Shown here: one piece after another, positions 18,510 through 27,757 of the stretch | How positions within the stretch are numbered: position 1 is the first letter of the stretch | Layout: the number at the start of each line of letters is the position of its first letter | DNA from: Cyanidiococcus yangmingshanensis | Taxonomy: Eukaryota > Rhodophyta > Bangiophyceae > Cyanidiales > Cyanidiaceae | DNA: 64,000 nt | Direction of reading: 5' to 3' | NCBI GenBank assembly: GCA_013995675.1 | Contig: VWRR01000008.1 | Coordinates: 186,001 to 250,000 of the forward strand | Notes under the pieces: model-generated | The model's input: the letters and a program-made list of their open reading frames with translations, nothing else | What the model was told of the DNA's origin: nothing | Databases searched by the model: none | Position numbers and translations under genes: made by a program

Positions 18510-20597
18510 ATGGGGTTTGGGGAAGTTCTAGGGTTTGGCCGTATTCCGTTGAGAAACGGGTTCGGACTGAGTGCTAGGCCGGTTGTGGCGAGGCGGCGCT
18601 CCTCGTTGCAGCTTCGTCTTACGCTGACTGAGGAGGAGGCTGCTGCACCAACACCCGAGACGCCTCGATCGAGTGGTCCTTCGATTGCGAGTCTATTTCC
18701 GGAGCGTTTCCGTCCATTTTTGAACGTGCTAGACGATGGATCACTCTCTGTGGTGGATATACCGGCCTTCAACGCGCGTAGGACGAAGATCGTGTGCACG
18801 ATTGGGCCAGTGACTGCAAGCTACGAGCAGTTACTGAAAATGGCTGCCCTTGGCATGAACGTGGTTCGTTTGAATATGTCGCATGGTGACTATGTGTTTC
18901 ATGATCGGGTTATTGGGCATGTGCGTCGCATCAACACCGAGTCACCGTTTGTGCTCGCGACCATGTTGGATATTGGTTCGTTTGATCAGGTTCGTCTGGG
19001 TGAGTTTCCCGGTAAGGACCTTGTGCTGAACGCTGGTGACCAGCTGACGATTACAGCGCGGCATGAGGCCTCTTATCCAGAGAATGTAACGGAGGTCAGT
19101 GATGATGCGTTCATGGATGTGGTTCAGCGCGGCGATGTCATTGAGGTGCGGGGAAACCTCGACGGAAGCGTTGTTCTCCTGCGTATCCAGGAGATTTGCA
19201 ATGGAGGTAAGGATGCACGCTGTGTGGCCATGGAGGCGGGTCGAATCCGCAGTCGAGCGCCCATCGCGATCCGGGGGAAGAGCTTCAAGTCGAGTCTGCC
19301 GCAGAGCGGCGCCTTCGAACATGATCTGGAGTTCGCAATCCGTGAACGCGTTGAAATGGTCGCGTTATCGTTTGTGGAACGAGCAGAGCAAATAATGGAG
19401 GTTAAAGCACAGTTAAGGCAGAATGGTGCAAGCAACACAGCTGTCGTGGCCAAGATCGAGAGCGCGGCCGCCTTGGAACATCTACCGGGAATCGTCCAGG
19501 AAGCCGATGCGATCATGATCGCGCGGGGTGACCTCGGCACCGACATCCGATACGACATGGTGCCGTTCTGGCAGCAGAAAATAAGCCAGATCTGCCGCGT
19601 CTATGCGAAACCATGTATTGTATCGACTCATTTTCTGGAGAGTATGGTGCTCTATCCGACGCCAACTCGTGCGGAAGTCACGGACATTGCCGAGGCAGTG
19701 AAGCAGCAGGTTGATGCGTTGATGCTAACCTCGGAAACCGCCAGTGGTAAGTATCCTCTACGAGCGCTCAGCCTGATGAGCCGTGTCGCCCTTCGCATCG
19801 AGAGCAAGTTGGCAACAGGGATGAACCCCTCGAGGCAAATCCCACGGTTCCAGACGAACAACAGCTGGTCGCCGGATGTATTACGAAGCGCGGAGCGTGT
19901 CTGTGTCACGGCATGCGCCATCTCCGAGCAACTGGAAGCTGCGGCAATTTTATGCTTCACGCAACGAGGCTTTATGGCGACGCTGCTCTCGCGATGTCGC
20001 CCTGGCTGCCCTATTTACGCCTTCACAAGCAGCGTTATGGCGAGGAACAAAATGAGTATGTTGTATGGAGTGCGTCCCTTTCGGATTCTATTCGACGGCG
20101 ACCCCGAAGTGACCGTGCAGCGAGCAATGGATGAGCTTCGGGATCGTAAAGCACTGCGCCCAGGGGATCGCGTTGTCGTGGTCGCTGATGTTCTCGGTGG
20201 TCGGAATCGAGCCACCGAGGAAGAAATGCTCCTCGTTTTTGGCAGTCTGGATCGGGAGAACCGAGGCCATATCAGCCGCGCGCTGGTACGCCGAGGACTG
20301 CGCGAGCTGGGCCTCAAAGCTGCCGATGACGTCGAACTAGAGACATGGCTTGACGATTACGACCAGGATCAGGCGCTCATTGAGGAATGCACGATCGCTC
20401 CCAACTATGACGAATGTATGGAGCAAGTGGCTGGGGGCATCGAAGGAAACAACTCGGAGCAAGCGCCAGTATTGGACAGTGCCAAAACCAGAGCCCGCCG
20501 ACGCATGCTCGATCAGGTTGATTATGCAGCTTTTCGACAACTCGTCCAGGATAGTGCAGAGATCGTGCAGACGATTCAATTTCGTGTCATGGAATAA
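18510..20597 (+). CDS. Pyruvate kinase, plastid-like, with EF-hand-like C-terminal extension
   Basis: Converts phosphoenolpyruvate and ADP to pyruvate and ATP. Core motifs: KIVCTIGPVTASYEQLLKMA, the substrate loop VVRLNMSHGD, the catalytic-lysine stretch VVAKIESAAALEH, the metal-binding MIARGDLGTDI and the AEVTDIAEAVKQQVDALMLT helix. The usual TKGPEIR loop reads DIGSFDQVRLG, a change like that in plant plastid isoforms. The first 35 residues are basic and Ser-rich (RPVVARRRSSLQLRL), compatible with a transit peptide. After the regulatory domain, residues from about 565 to the end form an extra module: VFGSLDRENRGHISRALVRR and then WLDDYDQDQALIEE, which lines up with the helix-loop-helix pair of calmodulin although loop residues are degenerate. 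Total 695 residues against about 500-580 in the family. Confidence 0.93.
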   Translation: MGFGEVLGFGRIPLRNGFGLSARPVVARRRSSLQLRLTLTEEEAAAPTPETPRSSGPSIASLFPERFRPFLNVLDDGSLSVVDIPAFNARRTKIVCTIGPVTASYEQLLKMAALGMNVVRLNMSHGDYVFHDRVIGHVRRINTESPFVLATMLDIGSFDQVRLGEFPGKDLVLNAGDQLTITARHEASYPENVTEVSDDAFMDVVQRGDVIEVRGNLDGSVVLLRIQEICNGGKDARCVAMEAGRIRSRAPIAIRGKSFKSSLPQSGAFEHDLEFAIRERVEMVALSFVERAEQIMEVKAQLRQNGASNTAVVAKIESAAALEHLPGIVQEADAIMIARGDLGTDIRYDMVPFWQQKISQICRVYAKPCIVSTHFLESMVLYPTPTRAEVTDIAEAVKQQVDALMLTSETASGKYPLRALSLMSRVALRIESKLATGMNPSRQIPRFQTNNSWSPDVLRSAERVCVTACAISEQLEAAAILCFTQRGFMATLLSRCRPGCPIYAFTSSVMARNKMSMLYGVRPFRILFDGDPEVTVQRAMDELRDRKALRPGDRVVVVADVLGGRNRATEEEMLLVFGSLDRENRGHISRALVRRGLRELGLKAADDVELETWLDDYDQDQALIEECTIAPNYDECMEQVAGGIEGNNSEQAPVLDSAKTRARRRMLDQVDYAAFRQLVQDSAEIVQTIQFRVME

Positions 20598-22667
20598 GTA
20601 GACGCTCGGTTTGACACTTGGTTGTTCCCGCCGCGACATTCCGTGTTGGCCAGGGAATCCATTAGATGCTCGCGATTATACGCAGCCTCCTCGAAGCAAA
20701 TGGAGTCGTTGCTCACCGTCTCGGAAGCGAGGCGATCGCAGAAACCATGCTTAGCGAGCCGAGTGCGCAGCTGGCGCTGGACAAGCGCTTGCTTCGATCA
20801 CGACTCGCAGTGTCGTCCGTGCATCTGCACGATATTTCGGACAGCTTCAGGAGCAGGCCTCGCGTTCAAGCAAAGAGCCCGTTGTCGATGAGTGCACGCC
20901 ATCGAATCCGCGTAAAGGATGCAGCTGATTCCGGAGCAAGGACTGCAGTGATGCTGCTGGCAGTCGGCTCATCGAGTCAGGGTCAGGTCTCTCTCGCCTA
21001 GTTTGGCTGGGCGTCTCGAGAGACGAAGTGTATATTGTGAGCGTGACTGGTATAACGGGTCTGTCGCTCAAACAGTCCGGAGGAGACGGAACGTGCTGGC
21101 CTGAATGAGGATGCGATGTTCGGCTCGCATCCAGTCCCGAGAAACGATGGACGCATCACCCGATGAGCGTCCATTCACGTTGACCTTTGCTTTTTTGTTC
21201 TGTATACAGAGGTTGCAGTAAACGGGCGACCTTTGTCTGTTTCAAATACTTCTGACATGAGAATCGGTCACACTAAGTGTCCGTGCTGGCAGCTGGCATT
21301 GTCATCGTCTTGATTATTTCGAGACGTTGAAGAAAACCTGTCGTGTCTGCATCTCTAGCTCAGTGTGACCTCTTCTGCAGAGCTCAATACGATTGCTTGT
21401 CACGAAAGCGCTCTATCATCCACCAGTCTATTTCGAGTATTCTCTGACCATCCGACAGATATATTTTGGCATCCGTTCATGGGATTTTCTCGTTGAAGAA
21501 AATAACGGGAAAGAAAAACAATAGCGTGATGTTCTGTGTTCATGGTGTCGTTTCGGAAGAGGCGCGCCTCCGGACCGACATGGTTCGTGTCGCTTCCGCG
21601 AGGCCATCGCTTTGGTCGGGAATCCATCTGAGCACCGGCACCTTTAACGAAACAAGAAGCATTGATAGATATCCAGCGTTTCGTGCAAAAATGCGTTTCA
21701 CGAACCCGGATTTGTTCAATTGCATTGAACGTTCGTGAATCGATTCCGTTTCCTACGAGCGTCATCCGTTTATACATCTCGTTTGCTGCGGATGGACGGG
21801 ATGTCTCGACTGCTCTGGCTGGTGCTCGTTCTTTGTTCTTTTCTGAATCAGTCTCGAGTGCTAACGAAACGCTATCTGTTGATCGATGCCGACTTCCAAA
21901 AACACCAGGGATATTCAGGGTTTATATTTGACAGCGTCTGGTTCCCGATAAAAGCTACACACGCGGTTCGTTGATCGAGTAGCCAGAGTCCGTTGAGGGC
22001 ACTTCGAGAAGCGTGAATTCAAGTCCCAGATAGGTATTCGAGGTATGCGACACATAATTTGGATCATGTTCGAAAGAGGGGCTCTAGTACGTTCTTGGCA
22101 TGGATGCAGCTCTCGTCGACATCGTCTCCGTATCAGCAAGTGGTGTTCGTGTCCCCAAAGAGGCCTGTTTCAGTGCGAAAAAGAGAGCGCATGGATCAGT
22201 GGATTTTTCGTTCATCAAATTTCATCAGACTGAATCAAACTTGTCGATCTCTTCTGCGCGATGGTATCAAGTCCCTCTTGGTATGTCCATGGTCCAGGAT
22301 GCAGACATCTTTGGGGAGCGTTTCGAAAACCTATGGATTGAAGGTATTGGACCAATATCTTCTCTGGATGACGAACACGTGACGAGGAAAGTCAAGAAAA
22401 ACGTAAAATAGGAGAAGAGAATAGACGAGAGCCATATCGCTTTGCACAAATCTAACGGAACTGGCATCGAACTGTTCATCACAATCATGTTGTCTACGAG
22501 AGGAGAACCGCTCCAATCCCTCGAACGCGGTGTTCCGGTTCCTTGGACTGACGCCGACGCCCTCATCGACCGCAACCTTTCTTCCAGGTTCAGTAGAATT
22601 CCATAGTGCGCAGTGACTAGTCCAACGTACGCTATTAGATTGGTTCTCGGGTTTTAGAAGGAAATCT
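20598..22667. other. Long spacer between pyruvate kinase and SmE
   Basis: About 2.07 kb. No recognisable protein. Frames such as 20666-21001 and 22100-22411 on the plus strand start with ATG but carry no motif and are within chance length. It contains two adjacent hairpins near 21.1 kb. Confidence 0.45.
21109..21173 (+). other. Two adjacent perfect hairpins
   Basis: Stem 1 is GGATGCGA/TCGCATCC (21109-21116 with 21125-21132, 8-nt loop). Stem 2 is TGGACGC/GCGTCCA (21148-21154 with 21167-21173). A 15-nt hinge separates them. The layout resembles a twin-hairpin RNA such as a box H/ACA snoRNA but stems are short and no clear ACA tail follows. Reported as structure, not as a called RNA gene. Confidence 0.4.
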
Positions 22668-22955
22668 ATGCCAGCGGCTGCTCGGGAAACGCGGGTAGTG
22701 CCGGTTCAACAGCTCGCTGAACTGGTGCGTCGTCGGGCCCGAGTCGAAGTCTGGTTATACGAGAACACCCGGTATTCCCTGCAAGGTACGTTGCGAGGCT
22801 TTGACGAGTACCTGAATCTCGTGCTTGAGGATACGACCGAGTTGTGGTCAGCGAGCGCAACAAGAAAAGCCCAGGTTACTGCGCTAGGTACGATACTGCT
22901 CAAAGGCGAGAATGTGGTGCTTTTGCGAGCGCTAGAAGAAACCTACGCGTCCTAG
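22668..22955 (+). CDS. SNRPE: Small nuclear ribonucleoprotein E (SmE)
   Basis: Core Sm protein; forms the SmE-SmF-SmG trimer and then the seven-member ring on the Sm site of U1, U2, U4 and U5 snRNAs. Ninety-five residues, close to the family's 90-95. Sm1 motif: RVEVWLYENTRYSLQGTLRG then FDEYLNLVLEDTTEL; Sm2 motif: LGTILLKGENVVLL, with the G-D/E-N loop that binds RNA. WLYE and FDEYLNLVL separate SmE from the other Sm proteins and from Lsm5. ATG 22668 gives the usual short, poorly conserved N-terminus. Its presence shows that a spliceosome is kept although no intron is evident in this window. Confidence 0.95.
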   Translation: MPAAARETRVVPVQQLAELVRRRARVEVWLYENTRYSLQGTLRGFDEYLNLVLEDTTELWSASATRKAQVTALGTILLKGENVVLLRALEETYAS

Positions 22956-23575
22956 AGCAACGTTCGGGATGAAAGAGGCGAATATTTAGAGTTTTTGGCG
23001 GAAGCCTGGGTACTCGAAGGGCGGATGTCTCGTACGAAATGACCCTGATGCCTGGATCAACTGCGTTTTTCTTGCTCATGGTGAGAGAGCAACAAACGAG
23101 CGCGCATGCCAGACCCAGACCTTGGCTGGAGGTCTCTGTAATCGAGGCTGTAGGTGCCAGGGCACGGGCGCACGAGCTCAAGTGCTTTTTTTCGTGGCGT
23201 TAGCAGGGTTCTGTGACTCTCAACCGAGCCGAACTGGTCAATGTGGTCATAGCGATTCGCTTCTATTCGCAGTCACTCATCGCTGCCTGTGGGAAAGGAG
23301 AGGCCTGGACTACCGCGAGTCAATTGGACTTTCCGGCTCAACGATAGATGTCGCTGGAACAGCAAATACGTTTACGCAGCGACGTTGTCGATCACGACTA
23401 GTGACAAACCAAAGAAAGTTGTCAACGGGATCGCTGGTCAGTGGTGAGTCTCCTTTGGCTTCGAGGTAGGTCCACGAGATGACAAGCGCTTGGCGTACTC
23501 GTCACCGCCCGGATGCCCTGGCATTCCCTGCTCCACACACATACATGTCGATGAAAACCGGCTCTCGTGTTGTAC
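22956..23575. other. Convergent spacer SmE / PTGES2-like
   Basis: About 620 bases with only short motif-free frames. Presumed 3' UTRs. Confidence 0.5.
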
Positions 23576-24421
23576 CTACGAACTTTTGGAACGCATCGCT
23601 TCAATTCGAGCGGATGGACCGACTTGTTCTTTCATGACCTCATACCAGTCAACCATTTCCGGGACATGCGCAGCGAGTTCCCGGAAAGCTGTGAAGCCCT
23701 CGATACTTCGGAGGACTCCAAACATGGCGATGTCGGCGGCACATGGTCGAGCACCACCCAGAAAATGCCGTGTTGGCCAGCCGACAGCCGTCAACCAGTC
23801 ACGGCACGCCTCGTATAAAGCCTGCCGTTCATCGACGATATCATATTTCTTCTTGAGTCGCCGACTAACAACATACATGGCCGCTGCACCAAAATAACGA
23901 ATGGTCAGCCGTTGCCAGGGTGAGAAATTCTCCTTCTCCGCAATATAATCGAATGTTTCCAGGGCTTCCCTACGCGTTCGATAAATGTTCGGTGGCAAGG
24001 TATGCACAAACCACGAGTCAATCCAGTCGAACCATTGAGTGTTGAGGTTCCGTTCAGGTTCCGTCACGCGCTCTAACTGTTTGATGATCTCGCCAGAATC
24101 GTTGAGCTGATTGCCGTTCACAACCAGGACTGGCACTTTGCGATATGAGCTGAAGGCAAGTTCCTTCTTCCCGATGGGATTCACTTCGACCACTTCGTAG
24201 GGAACTCGCCAATAGTCCAGATAGGCACGGAGTTTATTGCAGAAAGGGCAAGTCTCGTATTGGTACAGAACGATATGTGCATTGCGCAGCTCGGCAAGTG
24301 AACCGGGCAGTTGATTCTCCGACTGCACAATCCCTGCTTCTGAGCTACCGACTGATGATTCCTTGTCTGTTGGCGCAACGGCTCGTGAACCTTGTTCGAG
24401 CGAAGTCGACGTAGTGCGCAT
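23576..24421 (-). CDS. PTGES2-like glutaredoxin/GST fusion protein
   Basis: Membrane-associated prostaglandin E synthase 2 family: a glutaredoxin-like N-terminal domain joined to a GST C-terminal domain. The redox motif CPFC sits in VLYQYETCPFCNKLRAYLDY, followed by the glutathione-binding KVPVLVVNG and NDSGEIIKQL. The linker NIYRTRREALETFDYI and the GST C-domain strings CAADIAMFGVLRSIEG complete the family pattern. About 281 residues from the only ATG (24421), since a TAA lies immediately upstream of the open frame. Prostaglandin synthesis is not expected in an alga; a thiol-redox or haem/glutathione-binding role is more likely (inference). Start is divergent from eRF1, 566 bases apart. Confidence 0.87.
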   Translation of the reverse strand: MRTTSTSLEQGSRAVAPTDKESSVGSSEAGIVQSENQLPGSLAELRNAHIVLYQYETCPFCNKLRAYLDYWRVPYEVVEVNPIGKKELAFSSYRKVPVLVVNGNQLNDSGEIIKQLERVTEPERNLNTQWFDWIDSWFVHTLPPNIYRTRREALETFDYIAEKENFSPWQRLTIRYFGAAAMYVVSRRLKKKYDIVDERQALYEACRDWLTAVGWPTRHFLGGARPCAADIAMFGVLRSIEGFTAFRELAAHVPEMVDWYEVMKEQVGPSARIEAMRSKSS

Positions 24422-24987
24422 ACGCTGGCCGTGGAAGAACCAACGAGCCCCAGAACGCACTACTGACACCAATTAACGATCCCGTGGCTCTTAGACGCCA
24501 GATCTGGCTCAAGCCTCGTTGACTTCTAGTCCATTGAACATACACAACTGGATTTGAGGTTCTTGTGGCCCAGCGCAAACCAGCAAAGCGCTGCAGATCA
24601 CTGAACAAACGCCGTAGCGAGGCCCGCATTCGGAAAGACCTTTCTCTTTGTAACGCCCTCCGATGGTAACTCGTCCTATCAAGTCACGTTCCAACACGCG
24701 TTCCCGATCAGTGTATACCAAGTGGCAACTTTGCAGGCCTTGAACGGACCCCTGAGCTTTACTGCAACAATCGTGAACAGAAGCGTTGCCAACGTCTAGA
24801 GCTGCGCGTTGACCGGCCTGGACCGACGCCGACCATGAATGAACGTTGGCTGCAACTCGCGTTCCAGCGAGACGGCGACCTCAGACCTTGATCATCAGAA
24901 AGGTTTCCGTGCTGCGTCAGGGTTTCGACGCTCTGCTGATTGATTGAAAGGTTAGAGTTCATTTCTTAGTGACCGCACTTGGTAGGC
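24422..24987. other. Divergent spacer PTGES2-like / eRF1
   Basis: About 566 bases, presumably a two-way promoter region. No gene or repeat seen. Confidence 0.5.
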
Positions 24988-26361
24988 ATGACCTCGATTA
25001 CGACCGTAGCGGCAGCGGCGGTGGGCGCTACGACACTCACTGGTAACCGCGAACTGGACGAAGAAGACCGGGCAGTGACCATGTTTCGTATCAAGAAGTT
25101 GCTCAAGGGACTAGAGGCGGCCCGAGGAAACGGTACGTCGATGATTTCGCTGCTGATTCCTCCCGGAGATCAGATTGCGAAAGTGGGCAAGTTGCTTGCA
25201 GACGAGGCGGGGACTGCGTCGAACATCAAGTCGCGTGTGAATCGCTTGTCGGTGTTATCGGCGATTACATCGACACAGCAGCGTCTCAAACTTTATAACA
25301 AGGTACCGCCAAACGGTCTAGCCATCTACTGCGGCACAGTAATAACCGAAAAGGGTGAGAAACAGGTGACGATCGACTTTGAACCCCACAAGCCGATCAA
25401 CACCTCTCTCTACTACTGCGACTCGCGGTTTCATGTTGAGCCACTCTTGAGTCTCCTGGAAGACGACGAAAAGTTCGGCTTTATCATCATAGATGGAAAT
25501 GGGGCGCTCTTTGCCGTGCTTTCGGGAAACACTCGAGAGATTCTCCATCGCTTCAACGTTGATCTGCCGAAGAAGCACGGACGCGGTGGCCAGTCAGCAC
25601 TGCGTTTCGCTCGTCTTCGAATGGAGAAGCGACATAACTATCTGCGGCGCGTAGGAGAGGATGCAGTACGTCTATTCATCCCAGACGGTGACAAAGTGAA
25701 CGTGAGTGGTATTGTGCTCGCTGGGTCAGCGGACTTTAAGAACGAGCTGGCGCGGAGCGACCTTTTTGATCCGCGACTACAGGCCAAAGTGATTGCAGTG
25801 GTCGATATCAGCTACGGAGGTGAAGTTGGTCTTAATCAGGCGATAGAATTGGCAGGTGATAGTTTATCTAACGTGAAATATGTACGTGAGAAACGATTGC
25901 TGAAAGAATTTTACGATCAGATCGCACTAGATACAGGAAAGTATTGCTATGGCGTCGATGATACGATCAAGGCACTGGAAATGGGTGCAGTCGAGAAATT
26001 GATCATCTGGGAAAACCTAGATCACGAACGAGTGGTGCTGATGAATGCACAGTCAGGTGAGGAAGTGATCCGGATTGTGGTGAAAGATAAGATGGATGAC
26101 CTGGCGAGCTTTACGAACGAAGACGGCGGCCCGGAGTTGGAGGTCAAGGAATCAGAGTCTTTGGTTGACTGGTTGGCACAAAACTACAAAAAATTTGGCG
26201 CGCATCTGGACCTGGTGACGGATCGAACTGCCGAGGGAAGTCAGTTTGTGAAAGGATTCGGTGGCATCGGCGGCATTCTTCGATACCAAATTGACCTCGC
26301 TTCGCTAGATCAAGATGAGCACGACGAATCTGACTTTGACGAAGAGGACTGGGTCTTGTAA
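24988..26361 (+). CDS. ETF1: Eukaryotic peptide chain release factor subunit 1
   Basis: eRF1 decodes all three stop codons in the ribosomal A site and triggers peptide release with eRF3. The stop-recognition motifs are standard: TASNIKS (NIKS at residues 79-82) and YxCxxxF as YYCDSRF (142-148). The catalytic GGQ lies at 200-202 in [19 protein letters not shown]. The C-domain ([20 protein letters not shown]) and an acidic C-terminus ([14 protein letters not shown]) are complete. The 457 residues exceed the human protein by about 20 because of an Ala/Thr-rich N-terminus. The unmodified NIKS and YxCxxxF argue for the standard genetic code with three stops, which matters for interpreting the frame breaks in other genes here. 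Confidence 0.97.
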   Translation: MTSITTVAAAAVGATTLTGNRELDEEDRAVTMFRIKKLLKGLEAARGNGTSMISLLIPPGDQIAKVGKLLADEAGTASNIKSRVNRLSVLSAITSTQQRLKLYNKVPPNGLAIYCGTVITEKGEKQVTIDFEPHKPINTSLYYCDSRFHVEPLLSLLEDDEKFGFIIIDGNGALFAVLSGNTREILHRFNVDLPKKHGRGGQSALRFARLRMEKRHNYLRRVGEDAVRLFIPDGDKVNVSGIVLAGSADFKNELARSDLFDPRLQAKVIAVVDISYGGEVGLNQAIELAGDSLSNVKYVREKRLLKEFYDQIALDTGKYCYGVDDTIKALEMGAVEKLIIWENLDHERVVLMNAQSGEEVIRIVVKDKMDDLASFTNEDGGPELEVKESESLVDWLAQNYKKFGAHLDLVTDRTAEGSQFVKGFGGIGGILRYQIDLASLDQDEHDESDFDEEDWVL

Positions 26362-26718
26362 AGTGCACCCACTGGGCAAAACTCGCTCGCTAGCCATTCA
26401 CTGTACGAGGACTGTATTAGACGTTGCCGTCTAGCATGATGACAAAGTAGGTGCAGCTTCGGCACCTATTCGGGACACTAGACTGTCTCGTTTCATCTGT
26501 GCTCGTTGGAGACCGATCATGACGCCGAACCAGTGTGGCCAGCAGTGTTGTACACCCGAGCGATGAAAAACGACAGTTCCTTCACGATCCTACTTGATCC
26601 TATGAATCAGCTGCTCAAGCTTTGATATGGGTGGGATCGCGGAGTATTGCGTCAAACCATCCATGTCTTCGTCTCGCCCGTTGCCGGGTAAACCATGGAG
26701 TCTAGGAGCGGTAGCCTC
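26362..26718. other. Convergent spacer eRF1 / MTHFS
   Basis: About 360 bases; no gene, repeat or RNA recognised. Confidence 0.5.
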
Positions 26719-26749
26719 TCAGGCGTGAAAGACCGCCTCCACGCCTTGG

Positions 26750-27352
26750 TCATGTGCGGTAACAGGCACCTTGCGATACCATTTGGCAGGACAGCGCCAG
26801 TCCCACTCGTCGGGGTGACGGCAGATTGTACTGCCGATGGAGCATGTCACATTTCGAAAGAAAGGTGTCATAGTAGCCTTTGCCACGACCGAGACGGTGC
26901 CCGAACGCGTCGAATGCTAGTCCCGGTACCACGACGAGGTCTAATGGTTGTCCGTGTCGCTCTATCATCGAGAAGACCTCCCTTCGAGGCACTTCATGAA
27001 AGAGCGTAGGTGGCTCTCGGATGCCCATAGGGTTTGGTGGCCAACCCTCCACGTCTTGGACACTGTAGGCTTCGAGCATGATCATGCCAGCAGCCGACTC
27101 GACCTCGATTCTCGGGAGAAACACCTGTTTGCCTCGATCGAAACAGACCCGAAGCAACTCAGTCGTCTCAACTTCATTGGACGGCATGTGATAAAAAGCC
27201 GCCACGGTCGTTGCAGACTGAAACAGAGCCGAGTTGATCAACTTTTGGCAGGCATCTCGCGAACGTGGCCCCAGTTCCGTTGGCGACACCTGTCTTAGCA
27301 ACGATCGCATTCGTTTGCGAAGTTCGCGTTTCATCACGAGTACGTCCTGCAT
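26750..27352 (-). CDS. MTHFS: 5-formyltetrahydrofolate cyclo-ligase
   Basis: Converts 5-formyl-THF to 5,10-methenyl-THF with ATP, recycling the storage folate. The N-terminal MKRELRKRMRSLLRQVSP helix, the MPSNEVETTELLR substrate region and the signature VVPGLAFDAFGHRLGRGKGY followed by YDTFL (ATP phosphate loop and folate site) are clear. Start chosen at the first ATG (27352); 27334 is an alternative. The C-terminus is disturbed: after VGLALSCQMV the frame ends in a non-homologous SQGACYRT, while the next frame reads KVPVTAHDQGVEAVF, which matches the conserved VPVxxxDxxVD ending, and would stop at 26719. One extra base near 26775-26795 explains this. It is 405 bases from the phosphate transporter on the same strand. 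Confidence 0.9.
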   Translation of the reverse strand: MQDVLVMKRELRKRMRSLLRQVSPTELGPRSRDACQKLINSALFQSATTVAAFYHMPSNEVETTELLRVCFDRGKQVFLPRIEVESAAGMIMLEAYSVQDVEGWPPNPMGIREPPTLFHEVPRREVFSMIERHGQPLDLVVVPGLAFDAFGHRLGRGKGYYDTFLSKCDMLHRQYNLPSPRRVGLALSCQMVSQGACYRT

Positions 27353-27757
27353 GATAAGATTCAGCAAACTCTTGTTGCTGCTGCTCTGGAGTGCGCTTTT
27401 TGAACGTAGGCTGGGTTTGATCGGAGCACCAAAAGCGCCGCCTGAGAGCGGGTGCTACCAGTACTCGGCCAAAGTCGTTACAGACTTTAGCCAGCCAGCC
27501 AGCCAGCCTCGTCTCTGTTCTAGTCCAACGACGAGCAAAAGCAAGAATCGAGAGCAGGAGCAGCTATCAGAGAGCTTGTTTAAAACGTGTCCTGTACGAG
27601 CGCTGGTATCTTCCATAACTGCAACTCGCAACGTTGTTCGTTGTCAATGAAGCAGCACGCGGTTCGCGTCGCTGCATGCCAGTGCAGAACAGTGCCGCAA
27701 CGAAACACGAGGGTCCAGTGCAGTTTCGAAGCATGTATCGTTCCAAGTTCGTTCGTT
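27353..27757. other. Spacer with AGCC microsatellite
   Basis: About 405 bases between two minus-strand genes. It holds five AGCC units at about 27489-27508. No gene seen. Confidence 0.5.
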
